Of a stretch of DNA of 64,000 bases, positions 56,772-64,000 are shown piece by piece. The number at the start of each line of letters is the position of its first letter. Within the stretch, counting starts at the first letter, position 1. The notes beneath the pieces were generated by a model. It was not told the DNA's origin. It did no database searches and saw only the letters and a list, made by a program, of their open reading frames with translations. A program made the translations under genes and the position numbers. Source of the DNA: Streptomyces sp. CB02009 (GTDB lineage: Bacteria; Actinomycetota; Actinomycetes; Streptomycetales; Streptomycetaceae); assembly GCF_001905825.1 (NCBI RefSeq), contig NZ_LIVV01000005.1, positions 844,522 through 908,521 on the forward strand, read 5' to 3'.

Positions 56772-58559
56772 ATGGACACGGCACGGAAGGGCGGGGGAGG
56801 GGTCTCCGACGGGCTGCTGCTCAGCCTGTTCGGCCTCCTTCTGTGCCTCACGGTCCTGGTGTGGACGGCGACCGGCCTGGCCGGTCTGCTCTCCCACGGC
56901 GGCTGGCCGCAGGGCGTCGACCTCACGGGCACGCCCTCGGCCCTGCGCTCCCTGGTCACGGCCCCGACGGACCTCGCGGCGGCCTGGCCGGCCACTCCGC
57001 CGGGAGAGCTCTCGGGGTACGGCCTGTTCTGGGGCCTGCTGATCGGCGAGGCGATGATCCTCTTCGTCCTCGCGATCTTCGCCCTGGGCACCCTGGCCCG
57101 CTGGCGGGCGGTGCGCGCCCACAGGAAGGCGGGCGTGTACGGGAAGGACGAGCCGCCGGTACGGGCCACCCGCGAGCCTTCGCGCGAGAGGCGCGGGTAC
57201 GACGAGCGGTCTTACGAGAGGCCCGGCTACGACGAGCGGTCCTACGAGCGGTCCTACGAGCGGCCCGGGTCCGACGAGGCGCCGTACGCGAGGCCCGGGT
57301 ACGAGGAGCGGTCGTACGAGAAGCACGGGTACGACAAGCACGGGTACGAGAAGCCCGGGTACGACGAGGCCTCCCACGAGAGGCGCGCGCCCGGCGAGCC
57401 CGCCCAGGGCAGGCCCGTACACGAGGAACCCGTCCTCGAGGAGCCCGTCCGCCGCCCCGCTCCCCCGGCCCCCCGCCGCCCGGTCGCGACCCACGCGCCG
57501 GAGCCGCCCACGGCCACGGTTCCGCCCGCGTCCACGGTTCCGCCCGCGTCCACGGTTCCGCCCGCGTCCCCGGCGCCGCCGGGACCGCTCCCCGCCCCCG
57601 CCCCGGCGGCGGCCCCCGCACCCGCCCTCGCGGGCCCCGGCCGCACGTTCTACGGCCCCCCGGACGCCCGCCGCCCCGCCGCGGTCCAGGCCGTCCGGGA
57701 CGCCGAGGGCCCGGTCCTGGTCGTCACCTCCGACCCGGGCCTCTGGTCCGCGACGAAGGACGCGCGCGGCAAGCTCGGCCCGGTCCTCGTCCACGACCCG
57801 AGCCACCTGTGCGACACGCCCGCGCGACTCCACTGGTCGCCGTCCGATCGCTGCGAGGACCCGGCCGTGGCCGCGGAGCGCGCGGTCGCCCTGCTGGCGC
57901 CGGTCCGGCCGCACTCCCGGCTGGACGCGGCCACAGCGGACACCGCGGAAACGCTCCTGCGCTGCTGGCTGCACGCGGCCGCCGTCGACGGACGCCCGTT
58001 CCGCCAGGTCCACCGCTGGGCGCAGGGCACCGGCGCCCATGAGCCGGTACGGATCCTCCGCAGCCACCCGAAGGCGGCCTCGGGCCACGCGGGACTGCTC
58101 GAATCGGCGCTCACCGCGCACCCCGAAAGCCGCCGCACGGCACAGGAACTGACGGCCCGTGCGCTGGCGTCGCTCTCCTCGGTCCACATCCGGGAGACCT
58201 GCACCCCGAATCGAACGGATTCGCTGGCGCTGGCATCTTTCCTCCCCGAAGGGGGCACCCTCTACGTGGTGGGGGAGCCGATCGAGGATCCCCGCACCCA
58301 CCCCGGCGCGATGCCGCTCCTGACGGCGCTCGCCGCAAGCGTGGTCGAGCACGGCCGCCGCATGGCCGCACGGTCATCCGACGGTCGGCTCGACCCACCA
58401 ATGACCCTCGTCCTGGACGACGTCGCCGCCGTGGCCCCGATCCCCCAGCTCCCGGAGCTCCTCGCCGGCGGCCACGCCCAGGGCCTGCCGACCCTGGCCC
58501 TGATGCGCTCTCCGGAGCAGGCCCGCTCCAGGTGGCCGGAGGCCTCGCTGAGCCGCTGA
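56772..58559 (+). CDS. Coupling-protein-like (TraG/VirD4) membrane protein with degenerate Walker A
   Basis: 595 residues. Two TM helices (about 13-40 and 84-110), then a Tyr/Asp/Glu/Arg repeat region (141-203), a Pro/Ala region with TVPPAS repeats (249-270), and a RecA-like domain (290-595). The Walker A site aligns as Gly-Pro-Pro-Asp-Ala-Arg-Arg-Pro-Ala-Ala-Val (295-305): the essential Lys and Thr are missing. Later motifs survive: Val-Leu-Val-Val-Thr-Ser-Asp-Pro and Thr-Leu-Val-Leu-Asp-Asp-Val-Ala-Ala-Val-Ala-Pro-Ile-Pro-Gln-Leu-Pro. It may act as a non-hydrolysing receptor. Last gene of the cluster. Confidence 0.78.
   Translation: MDTARKGGGGVSDGLLLSLFGLLLCLTVLVWTATGLAGLLSHGGWPQGVDLTGTPSALRSLVTAPTDLAAAWPATPPGELSGYGLFWGLLIGEAMILFVLAIFALGTLARWRAVRAHRKAGVYGKDEPPVRATREPSRERRGYDERSYERPGYDERSYERSYERPGSDEAPYARPGYEERSYEKHGYDKHGYEKPGYDEASHERRAPGEPAQGRPVHEEPVLEEPVRRPAPPAPRRPVATHAPEPPTATVPPASTVPPASTVPPASPAPPGPLPAPAPAAAPAPALAGPGRTFYGPPDARRPAAVQAVRDAEGPVLVVTSDPGLWSATKDARGKLGPVLVHDPSHLCDTPARLHWSPSDRCEDPAVAAERAVALLAPVRPHSRLDAATADTAETLLRCWLHAAAVDGRPFRQVHRWAQGTGAHEPVRILRSHPKAASGHAGLLESALTAHPESRRTAQELTARALASLSSVHIRETCTPNRTDSLALASFLPEGGTLYVVGEPIEDPRTHPGAMPLLTALAASVVEHGRRMAARSSDGRLDPPMTLVLDDVAAVAPIPQLPELLAGGHAQGLPTLALMRSPEQARSRWPEASLSR
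57192..57380 (+). repeat. Tandem coding repeat in the coupling-protein-like gene
   Basis: Degenerate repeats of a roughly 7-residue unit based on Gly-Tyr-Asp-Glu-Arg-Ser-Tyr-Glu-Arg-Pro recur about eight times (residues 141-203). The DNA shows repeated GACGAGCGGTC and CCCGGGTACGA units. Charge alternates, suggesting a disordered or coiled linker that could vary in length between strains. Confidence 0.85.
57514..57567 (+). repeat. Perfect 18-bp tandem repeat, three copies
   Basis: CCACGGTTCCGCCCGCGT is repeated exactly three times head to tail, encoding Thr-Val-Pro-Pro-Ala-Ser in frame. Each unit is a multiple of three, so copy number can change without a frameshift. Confidence 0.95.
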
Positions 58560-58599
58560 GGGCCCGGCCCGCGACCGGGTCACCGGCCCGCAGCCCGGT

Positions 58600-59079
58600 T
58601 CAGAGGGCGCGGCCGCGCAGGGAGTGCAGATGGGCCCGGGCGGCCTCGGCGGCGTGGGTGAACCAGTCGGCGATGACCGCGGTCTCCTCCGGGGTGTACC
58701 GGGCGAAGACCTCCTCCAGGCGGGCGTAGAACGGCTGGTACAGCGCGACGACCCGTGCGGCCGCGTCCGGGTCGGCGACCACCCGCACCCGCCGCCGGTC
58801 GGCCGGGTCCGGGGCCCGGCGGGCGTACCCGGCCTTCTCCAGCCGGTTGAGCACACCGGTCACGGCCCCGGTGGTGAGGTTGGCGCGCTCCGCCAGGTCA
58901 CCGGCCGACAGCGGATCCTCGCCGGCGCCGAGCACATGCCCGAGGCAGGTCAGGTCGGTCACGTTGAGGCCGAGGGCCTGGGCGACCTCCTGCTGCCCGA
59001 TGAGGCCCAGGGCCACGTACGCGTCCATCCGATGGATCGCCTCGCCGACGGTGGCCGGGGGACGGCTCTTGCCCTCCAC
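58600..59079 (-). CDS. MarR-family regulator
   Basis: 159 residues from the GTG at 59079, chosen because AAGGAG lies 7 nt upstream; the ATG at 59097 would place that site inside the gene. The winged helix shows Leu-Ala-Glu-Arg-Ala-Asn-Leu-Thr-Thr-Gly-Ala-Val-Thr-Gly-Val-Leu-Asn-Arg-Leu-Glu-Lys. The wing is Asp-Pro-Ala-Asp-Arg-Arg-Arg-Val. Half-sites overlap its ribosome-binding region, so it should autoregulate. The divergent small membrane protein is the likely second target. Confidence 0.9.
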   Translation of the reverse strand: MEGKSRPPATVGEAIHRMDAYVALGLIGQQEVAQALGLNVTDLTCLGHVLGAGEDPLSAGDLAERANLTTGAVTGVLNRLEKAGYARRAPDPADRRRVRVVADPDAAARVVALYQPFYARLEEVFARYTPEETAVIADWFTHAAEAARAHLHSLRGRAL

Positions 59080-59089
59080 GCAGAGACTC

Positions 59090-59110
59090 CTTAGCATCTA
59101 AGTTACTTAG
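59090..59110. promoter_or_regulatory. MarR operator: three alternating half-sites
   Basis: CTTAG-CAT-CTAAG-TTA-CTTAG: three 5-bp half-sites of alternating orientation at an exact 8-bp period, forming two overlapping palindromes. The first half-site overlaps the ribosome-binding sequence of the MarR gene. It is A/T-rich against the surrounding DNA. Confidence 0.7.
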
Positions 59111-59177
59111 CTCGTGAGATAAACCATCCCACCGATGCCTTCATCCTGCCTGCCCCGACACCCCCAGAGGAGCATTC

Positions 59178-59534
59178 ATGAGCGCCCACGGCGACGTCGA
59201 CCTCGGCCACACCCTGGCCGGCTGGACCGGAACCACCCTCGCCGGCCTGGGCTCCGCCGTCGCCGGAGCCGGAATCTGCCTGGACCGCGCCTGGGCCCTG
59301 TGGCTCGGCGCGGCACTGGCCGTTCTCGCCGCCGCGGCGACCTGGGCCCTCCACCTGGCGGGCTGGGGCAAGCCCTCAGGACCCCGCCCGGCCGGCCAGT
59401 GGGACTGGCGGGTCCGCGACACCGACGCCGCCCACGGACACCCCGACTGCCTGGGCTGCCGCCTCGCGGGCCGCCCCGTCACGGCCCCCGCCCGGCCCCG
59501 CCCCCAGCCCGAACCGGCCCCCGGCCGCCCCTGA
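59178..59534 (+). CDS. Small two-TM membrane protein (HGxxPAAW-like family)
   Basis: 118 residues from the ATG at 59178, with GAGGAG upstream. Starts Met-Ser-Ala-His-Gly-Asp-Val-Asp-Leu-Gly-His-Thr-Leu-Ala-Gly-Trp-Thr-Gly-Thr, then two hydrophobic segments (about 18-34 and 39-62). A hydrophilic tail follows with Asp-Cys-Leu-Gly-Cys-Arg, a possible metal or disulfide site. It resembles small Streptomyces membrane proteins with a His-Gly N-terminus. Function unknown; likely controlled by the divergent MarR protein. Confidence 0.75.
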   Translation: MSAHGDVDLGHTLAGWTGTTLAGLGSAVAGAGICLDRAWALWLGAALAVLAAAATWALHLAGWGKPSGPRPAGQWDWRVRDTDAAHGHPDCLGCRLAGRPVTAPARPRPQPEPAPGRP

Positions 59535-59606
59535 CCCCGCCGCCGGTCCCGGCCGCTGCCCCACGCCGCGCCCCCGGCCCCGCCACCGACACCGCCACCG
59601 CCGCGC

Positions 59607-60164
59607 CTAGGAAGCCCGCCGCACCTCGTACTCGTTCTCCATCGCCGTGTCGTGCCCCGGAACGGCCACCCGCTCCCCCGTCGCCACGAAGCCGAAGCGG
59701 CGGTAGAAGGCCGCGGCCCGCGCGTTGTCCTCGTGGACGTAGAGCCGCACCCGCTCGACCGGCTCCGCCAGCGACCACGACCACTCGACGCCCGCCCGGA
59801 ACAGCGCGTCGATCACGCCCTTCCCCCGCACCTCGGGCCGCACGTAGACCCCCACGATGTGCGTCTGGCCGACCTTCGCCGGCTCACCGAAGCGCACCTC
59901 GTCCGACGGCCGCTCCACCAGGAGCGTGATCGTGCCGACCCAGGTCCCGTCCGGGGCCTCGGCGACGAACTGCCGCACGTTCCCGTCGCCCGTCTCCGAC
60001 GCCCCCTCGGCACGCTCCTGCCAGAACGAGTCAGGGCGCTGCACGGCGGCCTCGTACGTCTCCAGGAAGGCGAGATGGGCGACCGGGTCGCGCAGGGCGG
60101 CGAGACGGATTTCGCGGGCCCGCTCCCACTCGGCGGCGCGGATGACACGTATCGAATAGTCCAT
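59607..60164 (-). CDS. GNAT-family N-acetyltransferase
   Basis: 185 residues from the ATG at 60164, preceded by GGAGG 9 nt upstream. The acetyl-CoA motif is Ile-Val-Gly-Val-Tyr-Val-Arg-Pro-Glu-Val-Arg-Gly-Lys-Gly-Val. The C-terminal motif reads Leu-Tyr-Val-His-Glu-Asp-Asn-Ala-Arg-Ala-Ala-Ala-Phe-Tyr-Arg-Arg-Phe-Gly-Phe. The N-terminal Arg-Glu-Ile-Arg-Leu-Ala-Ala-Leu-Arg-Asp-Pro is common in single-domain acetyltransferases of unknown substrate. Confidence 0.9.
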   Translation of the reverse strand: MDYSIRVIRAAEWERAREIRLAALRDPVAHLAFLETYEAAVQRPDSFWQERAEGASETGDGNVRQFVAEAPDGTWVGTITLLVERPSDEVRFGEPAKVGQTHIVGVYVRPEVRGKGVIDALFRAGVEWSWSLAEPVERVRLYVHEDNARAAAFYRRFGFVATGERVAVPGHDTAMENEYEVRRAS

Positions 60165-60300
60165 GGGCCCGATCCTCCGGGCGAGCACACGCCCCTGACA
60201 AGGGCTTTTCGCTTCCGTCGTACCCCGGTACTACGCCGCCGCCACACCTCCCGCCCCAGGTCGGACGAACGCCCGCCGCCCGCTCCCTAGCGTCGTCAGC

Positions 60301-61203
60301 ATGATCCGAGCAGAGAACCTCACCAAGCGGTACGGGGACACCACCGTCGTCCGGGACCTCAGCTTCACCGTCCGGCCGGGCGCCGTCACCGGCTTCCTCG
60401 GCCCCAACGGCGCCGGCAAGTCCACCACCCTCCGCATGATCCTCGGCCTCGACGCCCCCACCCGCGGCCACGCCACCGTCGACGGCCGCCCGTACGCCTC
60501 CCACCGCGCCCCGCTCACCCGGGTCGGCGCCCTCCTCGAAGCCCGCTCCGTGCACCCCGGCCGCTCCGCCCGCCACCACCTCACGGCCCTCGCCCTCACC
60601 CACGGCATCCCGCGCTCCCGCGTCGACCGGGTCCTCGCCCTCACCGGCCTCACCCATGTCGCCGACAAGCGCGTGAAGGGCTTCTCCCTCGGCATGGGCC
60701 AGCGCCTCGGCATCGCCGCCGCGCTCCTCGGCGACCCGGCCGCCGTCGTCCTCGACGAACCGGTCAACGGCCTGGACCCCGAGGGCGTGCTCTGGATCCG
60801 CACCCTCCTCAGGTCCCTCGCCGCCGAGGGCCGTACCGTCCTCGTCTCCTCCCACCTGATGAGCGAGATGGCCCTCACCGCCGACCACCTGATCGTCATC
60901 GGCAAGGGCCGACTCCTCGCCGACACCACGGTCGACGAACTCGTCCGCACCTCCGGCGGAGCCTCCGTCAAGGTCGTCACCCCGGAGGCCGACCGGCTGC
61001 GGAACCTGCTCCCGGGCGCCGCCTTCACCCTGGAGGCCCCCGACACCCTCCTCGTCACCGGACCGGACGCGCCCGAGATCGGCCGCACGGCCGCCGCCCA
61101 CGGCCTCCCCCTCCATGAACTGACCCCTCAGGCCGCCTCCCTGGAGCAGGCGTTCATGGCCCTCACCCACGATTCCGTCGAATACCAGGGAGCCCCCGCA
61201 TGA
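60301..61203 (+). CDS. ABC transporter ATP-binding protein
   Basis: 300 residues. Walker A is Gly-Pro-Asn-Gly-Ala-Gly-Lys-Ser-Thr-Thr (near 40-49), the signature Phe-Ser-Leu-Gly-Met-Gly-Gln-Arg-Leu, and Walker B Ala-Val-Val-Leu-Asp-Glu-Pro-Val-Asn-Gly-Leu-Asp-Pro. The H-loop is Ser-Ser-His-Leu. The C-terminal 80 residues are of the antibiotic-exporter type. Overlaps the permease gene by ATGA and heads an operon with a two-component system. Confidence 0.93.
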   Translation: MIRAENLTKRYGDTTVVRDLSFTVRPGAVTGFLGPNGAGKSTTLRMILGLDAPTRGHATVDGRPYASHRAPLTRVGALLEARSVHPGRSARHHLTALALTHGIPRSRVDRVLALTGLTHVADKRVKGFSLGMGQRLGIAAALLGDPAAVVLDEPVNGLDPEGVLWIRTLLRSLAAEGRTVLVSSHLMSEMALTADHLIVIGKGRLLADTTVDELVRTSGGASVKVVTPEADRLRNLLPGAAFTLEAPDTLLVTGPDAPEIGRTAAAHGLPLHELTPQAASLEQAFMALTHDSVEYQGAPA

Positions 61204-62042
61204 GCACCCCGCCCCTCACCCGGACCACCACCCCCGACACCGCCACGGGCACCACCCCGGACACCGCCCCGACCGTGACCCCGCGCCTCACCCACGCGCG
61301 CGTACTCCGCTCCGAGTGGCACAAGCTGTGGACCGTCCGCTCGACCTGGATCACCGTCCTCACCGCCGCGGCGCTCGTCCTCGGCGTCGGCACCCTCATG
61401 GGCGCCACCTACACCTCCGACGGCGGCGACTCCGACGTCGACACCGTCATCCTCACCCTCTACGGCAGCCAGCTCGGCGCCATCGCCCTCGCCGTCCTCG
61501 GCATCCTGGTCACGGCCGGCGAGTACACCACGGGCATGATCCGCGCCTCCCTCACCGCCGTCCCGCGCCGCCTCCCCGTCCTCGGGGCCAAAGCCGCCGT
61601 CTACACCGGCACGGTCCTCGTCCTCACCCTCGTCACCAACCTGCTGACCTTCCTCACCGCGCAGGTCTTCCTCTCCGACACCGACCAGGCAGCCTCCCTC
61701 ACCGACGACGGCGTCCTCGCCGCCCTCGCGGGCAACGCCGCCGGCATCACCCTCCTCGGCCTGATCGCCCTCGGTCTCGGCGCGACCCTCCGTTCCGTGC
61801 CCGGCGCGATCGGCGCCTTCGTCGGCGGGGTGATGATCCTGCCCGAGGTCATCGGCATGCTCCCGTACGAGGCCATGGAGACGGCCGTCCGGTACTTCCC
61901 CACCCAGGCCGCCGGCGCCCTCGGCTCGGCCACCCCGCTCCCGGGCGCGGCCTCCCCCGGCGCCGCCCTCCTCGCCCTGCTCCTGTGGGCGTCCGCGACG
62001 CTCGCCGTCCCCGCCCTGCTGCTCAAGCGCCGGGACGTATGA
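61200..62042 (+). CDS. ABC permease of the two-component-linked exporter
   Basis: 280 residues: a Thr/Pro-rich cytoplasmic N-terminus (1-40) and about six TM helices. The coupling region reads Ala-Gly-Glu-Tyr-Thr-Thr-Gly-Met-Ile-Arg-Ala-Ser-Leu-Thr-Ala-Val-Pro, the ABC-2 permease type found with lantibiotic/bacitracin-like exporters. Only 13 nt separate it from the kinase gene. Confidence 0.92.
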   Translation: MSTPPLTRTTTPDTATGTTPDTAPTVTPRLTHARVLRSEWHKLWTVRSTWITVLTAAALVLGVGTLMGATYTSDGGDSDVDTVILTLYGSQLGAIALAVLGILVTAGEYTTGMIRASLTAVPRRLPVLGAKAAVYTGTVLVLTLVTNLLTFLTAQVFLSDTDQAASLTDDGVLAALAGNAAGITLLGLIALGLGATLRSVPGAIGAFVGGVMILPEVIGMLPYEAMETAVRYFPTQAAGALGSATPLPGAASPGAALLALLLWASATLAVPALLLKRRDV

Positions 62043-62055
62043 GGATGATGACGAG

Positions 62056-63291
62056 GTGACCACGGAAGCAACCGCGACGAGGGGCCTCAGCCGCTCCCTC
62101 CAGCAACTCCTCGCACGGGTCCGGGCGTTCGACGCCCGCCGCCCCCGGGTGTGGGACGCCACGCTGACGCTCTTCTGGACGGCGGCGGCCCTGGTGGACG
62201 CGTCGGGCGGCTGGCGGAACACCGCCCCCGACCCGTCCGTCCCCGCCTGGCTCGTGGTCACCCTGAGCCTCGGCCTCTCCCTCCCGCTCTACCGCCGCCG
62301 CCGCGATCCCCTGGCCGTCCTCACCGTGATGGCCTGCGCGGCCCTGGTCAGCGCCGCCTCCGGCGCCTTCCTCCAGGCCGGCTACCTCCAGCTGATCCCG
62401 CTCTTCCACATCGCCCTGACCCGCCCGCCCCGCGCGCTCCTGTGGGCCTCCGCCCTGCTCGTGCCGCCGCTCCTGACGGGGGCGGTCCGCTTCCCCCGGG
62501 GGAGCTGGGACCACCACGTCGTCCCCACCCTGTGGACGTACGCGCTCGTCGCCCTCCTCGGCATCGCGGTCCGCTCCCGCAAGGACCACACGGCGGCGCT
62601 CGTCGACCGGGCCCGCCGCCTGGAGATCGAACGCGACCAGGAGGTACGGCTCGCGGCGGCCGCCGAACGGACCCGGATCGCCCGCGAGATGCACGACATC
62701 ATCGGCCACAACCTCTCGGTCATCACGGGCCTCGCGGACGGCGGCCGCTACGCGGCGGCGAAGAACCCCGAGCGCGCCGCCCAGGCCCTCGACGCCATCG
62801 GTACGACGAGCCGCGAGGCTCTCGCCGAACTCCGCCGCCTGCTCGGCGTCCTGAGCGACGACGAGCAGGAGGCGGCGCGGGACCCCCAGCCCACCCTGGC
62901 CGACCTCGACACCCTGATCACCGGCGTACGGAAGGCGGGCCTGCCGGTCCGGTTCGACCGGGACGGCACCTCCCCCGACCACGCCCTCACCCCGGGCGCC
63001 CAGCTGACGGTCTACCGGGTGGTCCAGGAGGCCCTGACGAACGTCCTGAAGCACGCGGGCGAGGGCGCGAAGGCGACCGTGCTCCTCACCCACACCCTCC
63101 AGGAGGTACGGGCGGAGATCACCAACACAGGGCTGGCCGTCCCACCGCCCCCACCGTCCGGGCCGGGGCAGGGACTTGCCGGAATGCGGGAGCGCGCGGC
63201 CCTCTACGACGGCACACTCGTCACCGGCCCGCTGCCGACCGGCGGCTGGCAGGTCGGACTCCGACTCCCCCGGGAAGGCACCCCCTCGTGA
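62056..63291 (+). CDS. NarL/DesK-type sensor histidine kinase
   Basis: 411 residues from a GTG at 62056. Four or five TM helices (about 35-170), a short coiled coil, then the HisKA_3 domain with phospho-His in Ala-Arg-Glu-Met-His-Asp-Ile-Ile-Gly-His. The ATP-binding domain is compact: Val-Gln-Glu-Ala-Leu-Thr-Asn-Val-Leu-Lys-His-Ala and Gly-Gln-Gly-Leu-Ala-Gly-Met-Arg-Glu-Arg. A Pro-rich insert (Pro-Pro-Pro-Pro-Pro) replaces the usual GxGxG spacing between. No large external sensor, so it probably senses the membrane or the ABC exporter. Confidence 0.93.
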   Translation: MTTEATATRGLSRSLQQLLARVRAFDARRPRVWDATLTLFWTAAALVDASGGWRNTAPDPSVPAWLVVTLSLGLSLPLYRRRRDPLAVLTVMACAALVSAASGAFLQAGYLQLIPLFHIALTRPPRALLWASALLVPPLLTGAVRFPRGSWDHHVVPTLWTYALVALLGIAVRSRKDHTAALVDRARRLEIERDQEVRLAAAAERTRIAREMHDIIGHNLSVITGLADGGRYAAAKNPERAAQALDAIGTTSREALAELRRLLGVLSDDEQEAARDPQPTLADLDTLITGVRKAGLPVRFDRDGTSPDHALTPGAQLTVYRVVQEALTNVLKHAGEGAKATVLLTHTLQEVRAEITNTGLAVPPPPPSGPGQGLAGMRERAALYDGTLVTGPLPTGGWQVGLRLPREGTPS

Positions 63292-63959
63292 CGACCGTTC
63301 TCATCGCGGACGACCAGCCGATGCAGCGCTTCGGCTTCCGCATGCTCCTGGAGAGCCAGGACGACATGACCGTCGTCGGAGAGGCCTCCAACGGCACCGA
63401 GGCGATCCGGCTGGTCGACCGTCACCACCCCGATGTGGTCCTGATGGACATCCGGATGCCCGGCCTGGACGGCATCGAGGCCACCCGCCGCATCGTCGCC
63501 GCGGGCGACCGCACACGCATCCTGATCGTCACGACCTTCGACCTCGACGAGTACGCGTACGACGGCCTCCGCGCCGGCGCCAGCGGCTTCCTGGTGAAGG
63601 ACGCCCAGCCGGAGGAACTCCTGGCCGGCATCCGCGCGGTGGCGAGCGGCGACGCGGTCGTCGCCCCCAGCCTCACGCGCCGCCTCCTGGACGCCTACAT
63701 CCACCACCTGCCGGCGTCGTCCGCCACCGCCGACCCGGAACCGGAGGACCCCCGCCTCGCGGCTCTCACCGAGCGGGAGCGCGAGATCCTCACGGTCATC
63801 GGCCGGGGCTGGACGAACACCGAGATCGCGGAGCGCCTCCACCTCGCCGAGTCGACGGTGAAGACCCACGTCGGCCGCATCCTGGCCAAGACGGGCGCCC
63901 GCGACCGCGTCCAGGCGGTGATCCTGGCGTACGACACCCAACTGGTCGCGCCGGCCTGA
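63288..63959 (+). CDS. NarL/LuxR-family response regulator
   Basis: 223 residues from a GTG at 63288 overlapping the kinase stop as GTGA. The receiver has Ala-Asp-Asp-Gln at 7-10, phospho-Asp in Val-Leu-Met-Asp-Ile-Arg-Met-Pro, and Lys in Leu-Val-Lys-Asp-Ala. The LuxR HTH (about 158-215) has Leu-Thr-Glu-Arg-Glu-Arg-Glu-Ile-Leu and Ala-Glu-Ser-Thr-Val-Lys-Thr-His-Val. It should control its own operon, including the ABC exporter. The last 41 bases of the window hold no further gene. Confidence 0.95.
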   Translation: MTTVLIADDQPMQRFGFRMLLESQDDMTVVGEASNGTEAIRLVDRHHPDVVLMDIRMPGLDGIEATRRIVAAGDRTRILIVTTFDLDEYAYDGLRAGASGFLVKDAQPEELLAGIRAVASGDAVVAPSLTRRLLDAYIHHLPASSATADPEPEDPRLAALTEREREILTVIGRGWTNTEIAERLHLAESTVKTHVGRILAKTGARDRVQAVILAYDTQLVAPA

Positions 63960-64000
63960 GCGGGCCCCGCGGAAAAGACCCCGGAACGCAGAAAAGCCCC

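Noticed and set aside
55347..58352. A very long (about 1000-codon) open frame antisense to the VirB4-like and coupling-like genes
   Set aside because: Arg/Gly/Pro-rich low-complexity translation with no domain; a GC-rich third-position artefact opposite well-supported genes.
49900..58559. Secretion-like cluster as an integrative conjugative element
   Set aside because: No integrase, relaxase, excisionase, att repeats or compositional shift in the window, and core genes flank both sides.

Overview
This is a gene-dense, very GC-rich stretch of an actinobacterial chromosome, almost certainly Streptomyces. The support is the codon usage, the many GTG/TTG starts and 4-nt ATGA/GTGA overlaps, the mycothiol enzyme MshD, and a set of regulators typical of the genus: the nickel regulator Nur, the nitrogen regulator GlnR, the copper sensor CsoR and the WhiG anti-sigma factor RsiG. 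From memory, the gene order resembles the conserved core region of S. coelicolor around nur, glnR, ppk, pst and csoR. This was not checked by alignment. I see no tRNA, rRNA, CRISPR array, transposase or integrase.

Layout. 1-11.4 kb is an accessory-type block of regulators with their targets: a RidA fragment, AraC and VOC genes, a methyltransferase, a MarR-MFS-WYL set, a HelR-type helicase behind two TetR genes, and a divergent drug-type ABC exporter with two palindromic operators. 11.4-16.3 kb holds an Eis-type acetyltransferase, rsiG, dtd, the nur-ygfZ operon, a nitrobindin-like protein and a 32-residue membrane protein. 16.4-19.1 kb is an operon of three tandem membrane-anchored paralogues of unknown function. 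19.2-24.9 kb contains DsrE-like, DUF1416 and rhodanese sulfur genes, with a cysteine-containing leader peptide upstream, then envelope and MoaD-like genes and a hydrolase.

25-36.7 kb carries glnR, a LacI regulator, an HtrA protease with an MprAB-like two-component system, a Tat-exported phospholipase, a secreted 5'-nucleotidase, mshD, and a GntR-ABC operon. That operon is preceded by a 44-bp near-perfect palindrome. 36.9-46.8 kb is a phosphate island: ppk, a CHAD protein and a Nudix hydrolase in one overlapping operon; pstSCAB behind PHO boxes; and the low-affinity transporter Pit with its DUF47 partner. A duplicated copy of the pit 3' end lies downstream of pit. 47 kb has csoR with its operator.

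49.9-58.6 kb is the most unusual part. It is a six-to-seven-gene cluster that looks like a type IV secretion machine: a lytic transglycosylase/NlpC enzyme, a two-TM pilin-like protein, a VirB8-like protein, a polytopic VirB6/TrbL-like protein, an SCO6880-family protein, a VirB4-like ATPase, and a coupling-protein-like protein whose Walker A motif is degenerate. There is no relaxase, integrase or transfer origin, so it may be a resident secretion apparatus rather than a mobile element. 58.6-64 kb ends with a MarR gene beside an array of half-sites, a small membrane protein, a GNAT enzyme and a complete ABC exporter plus NarL-type two-component operon.
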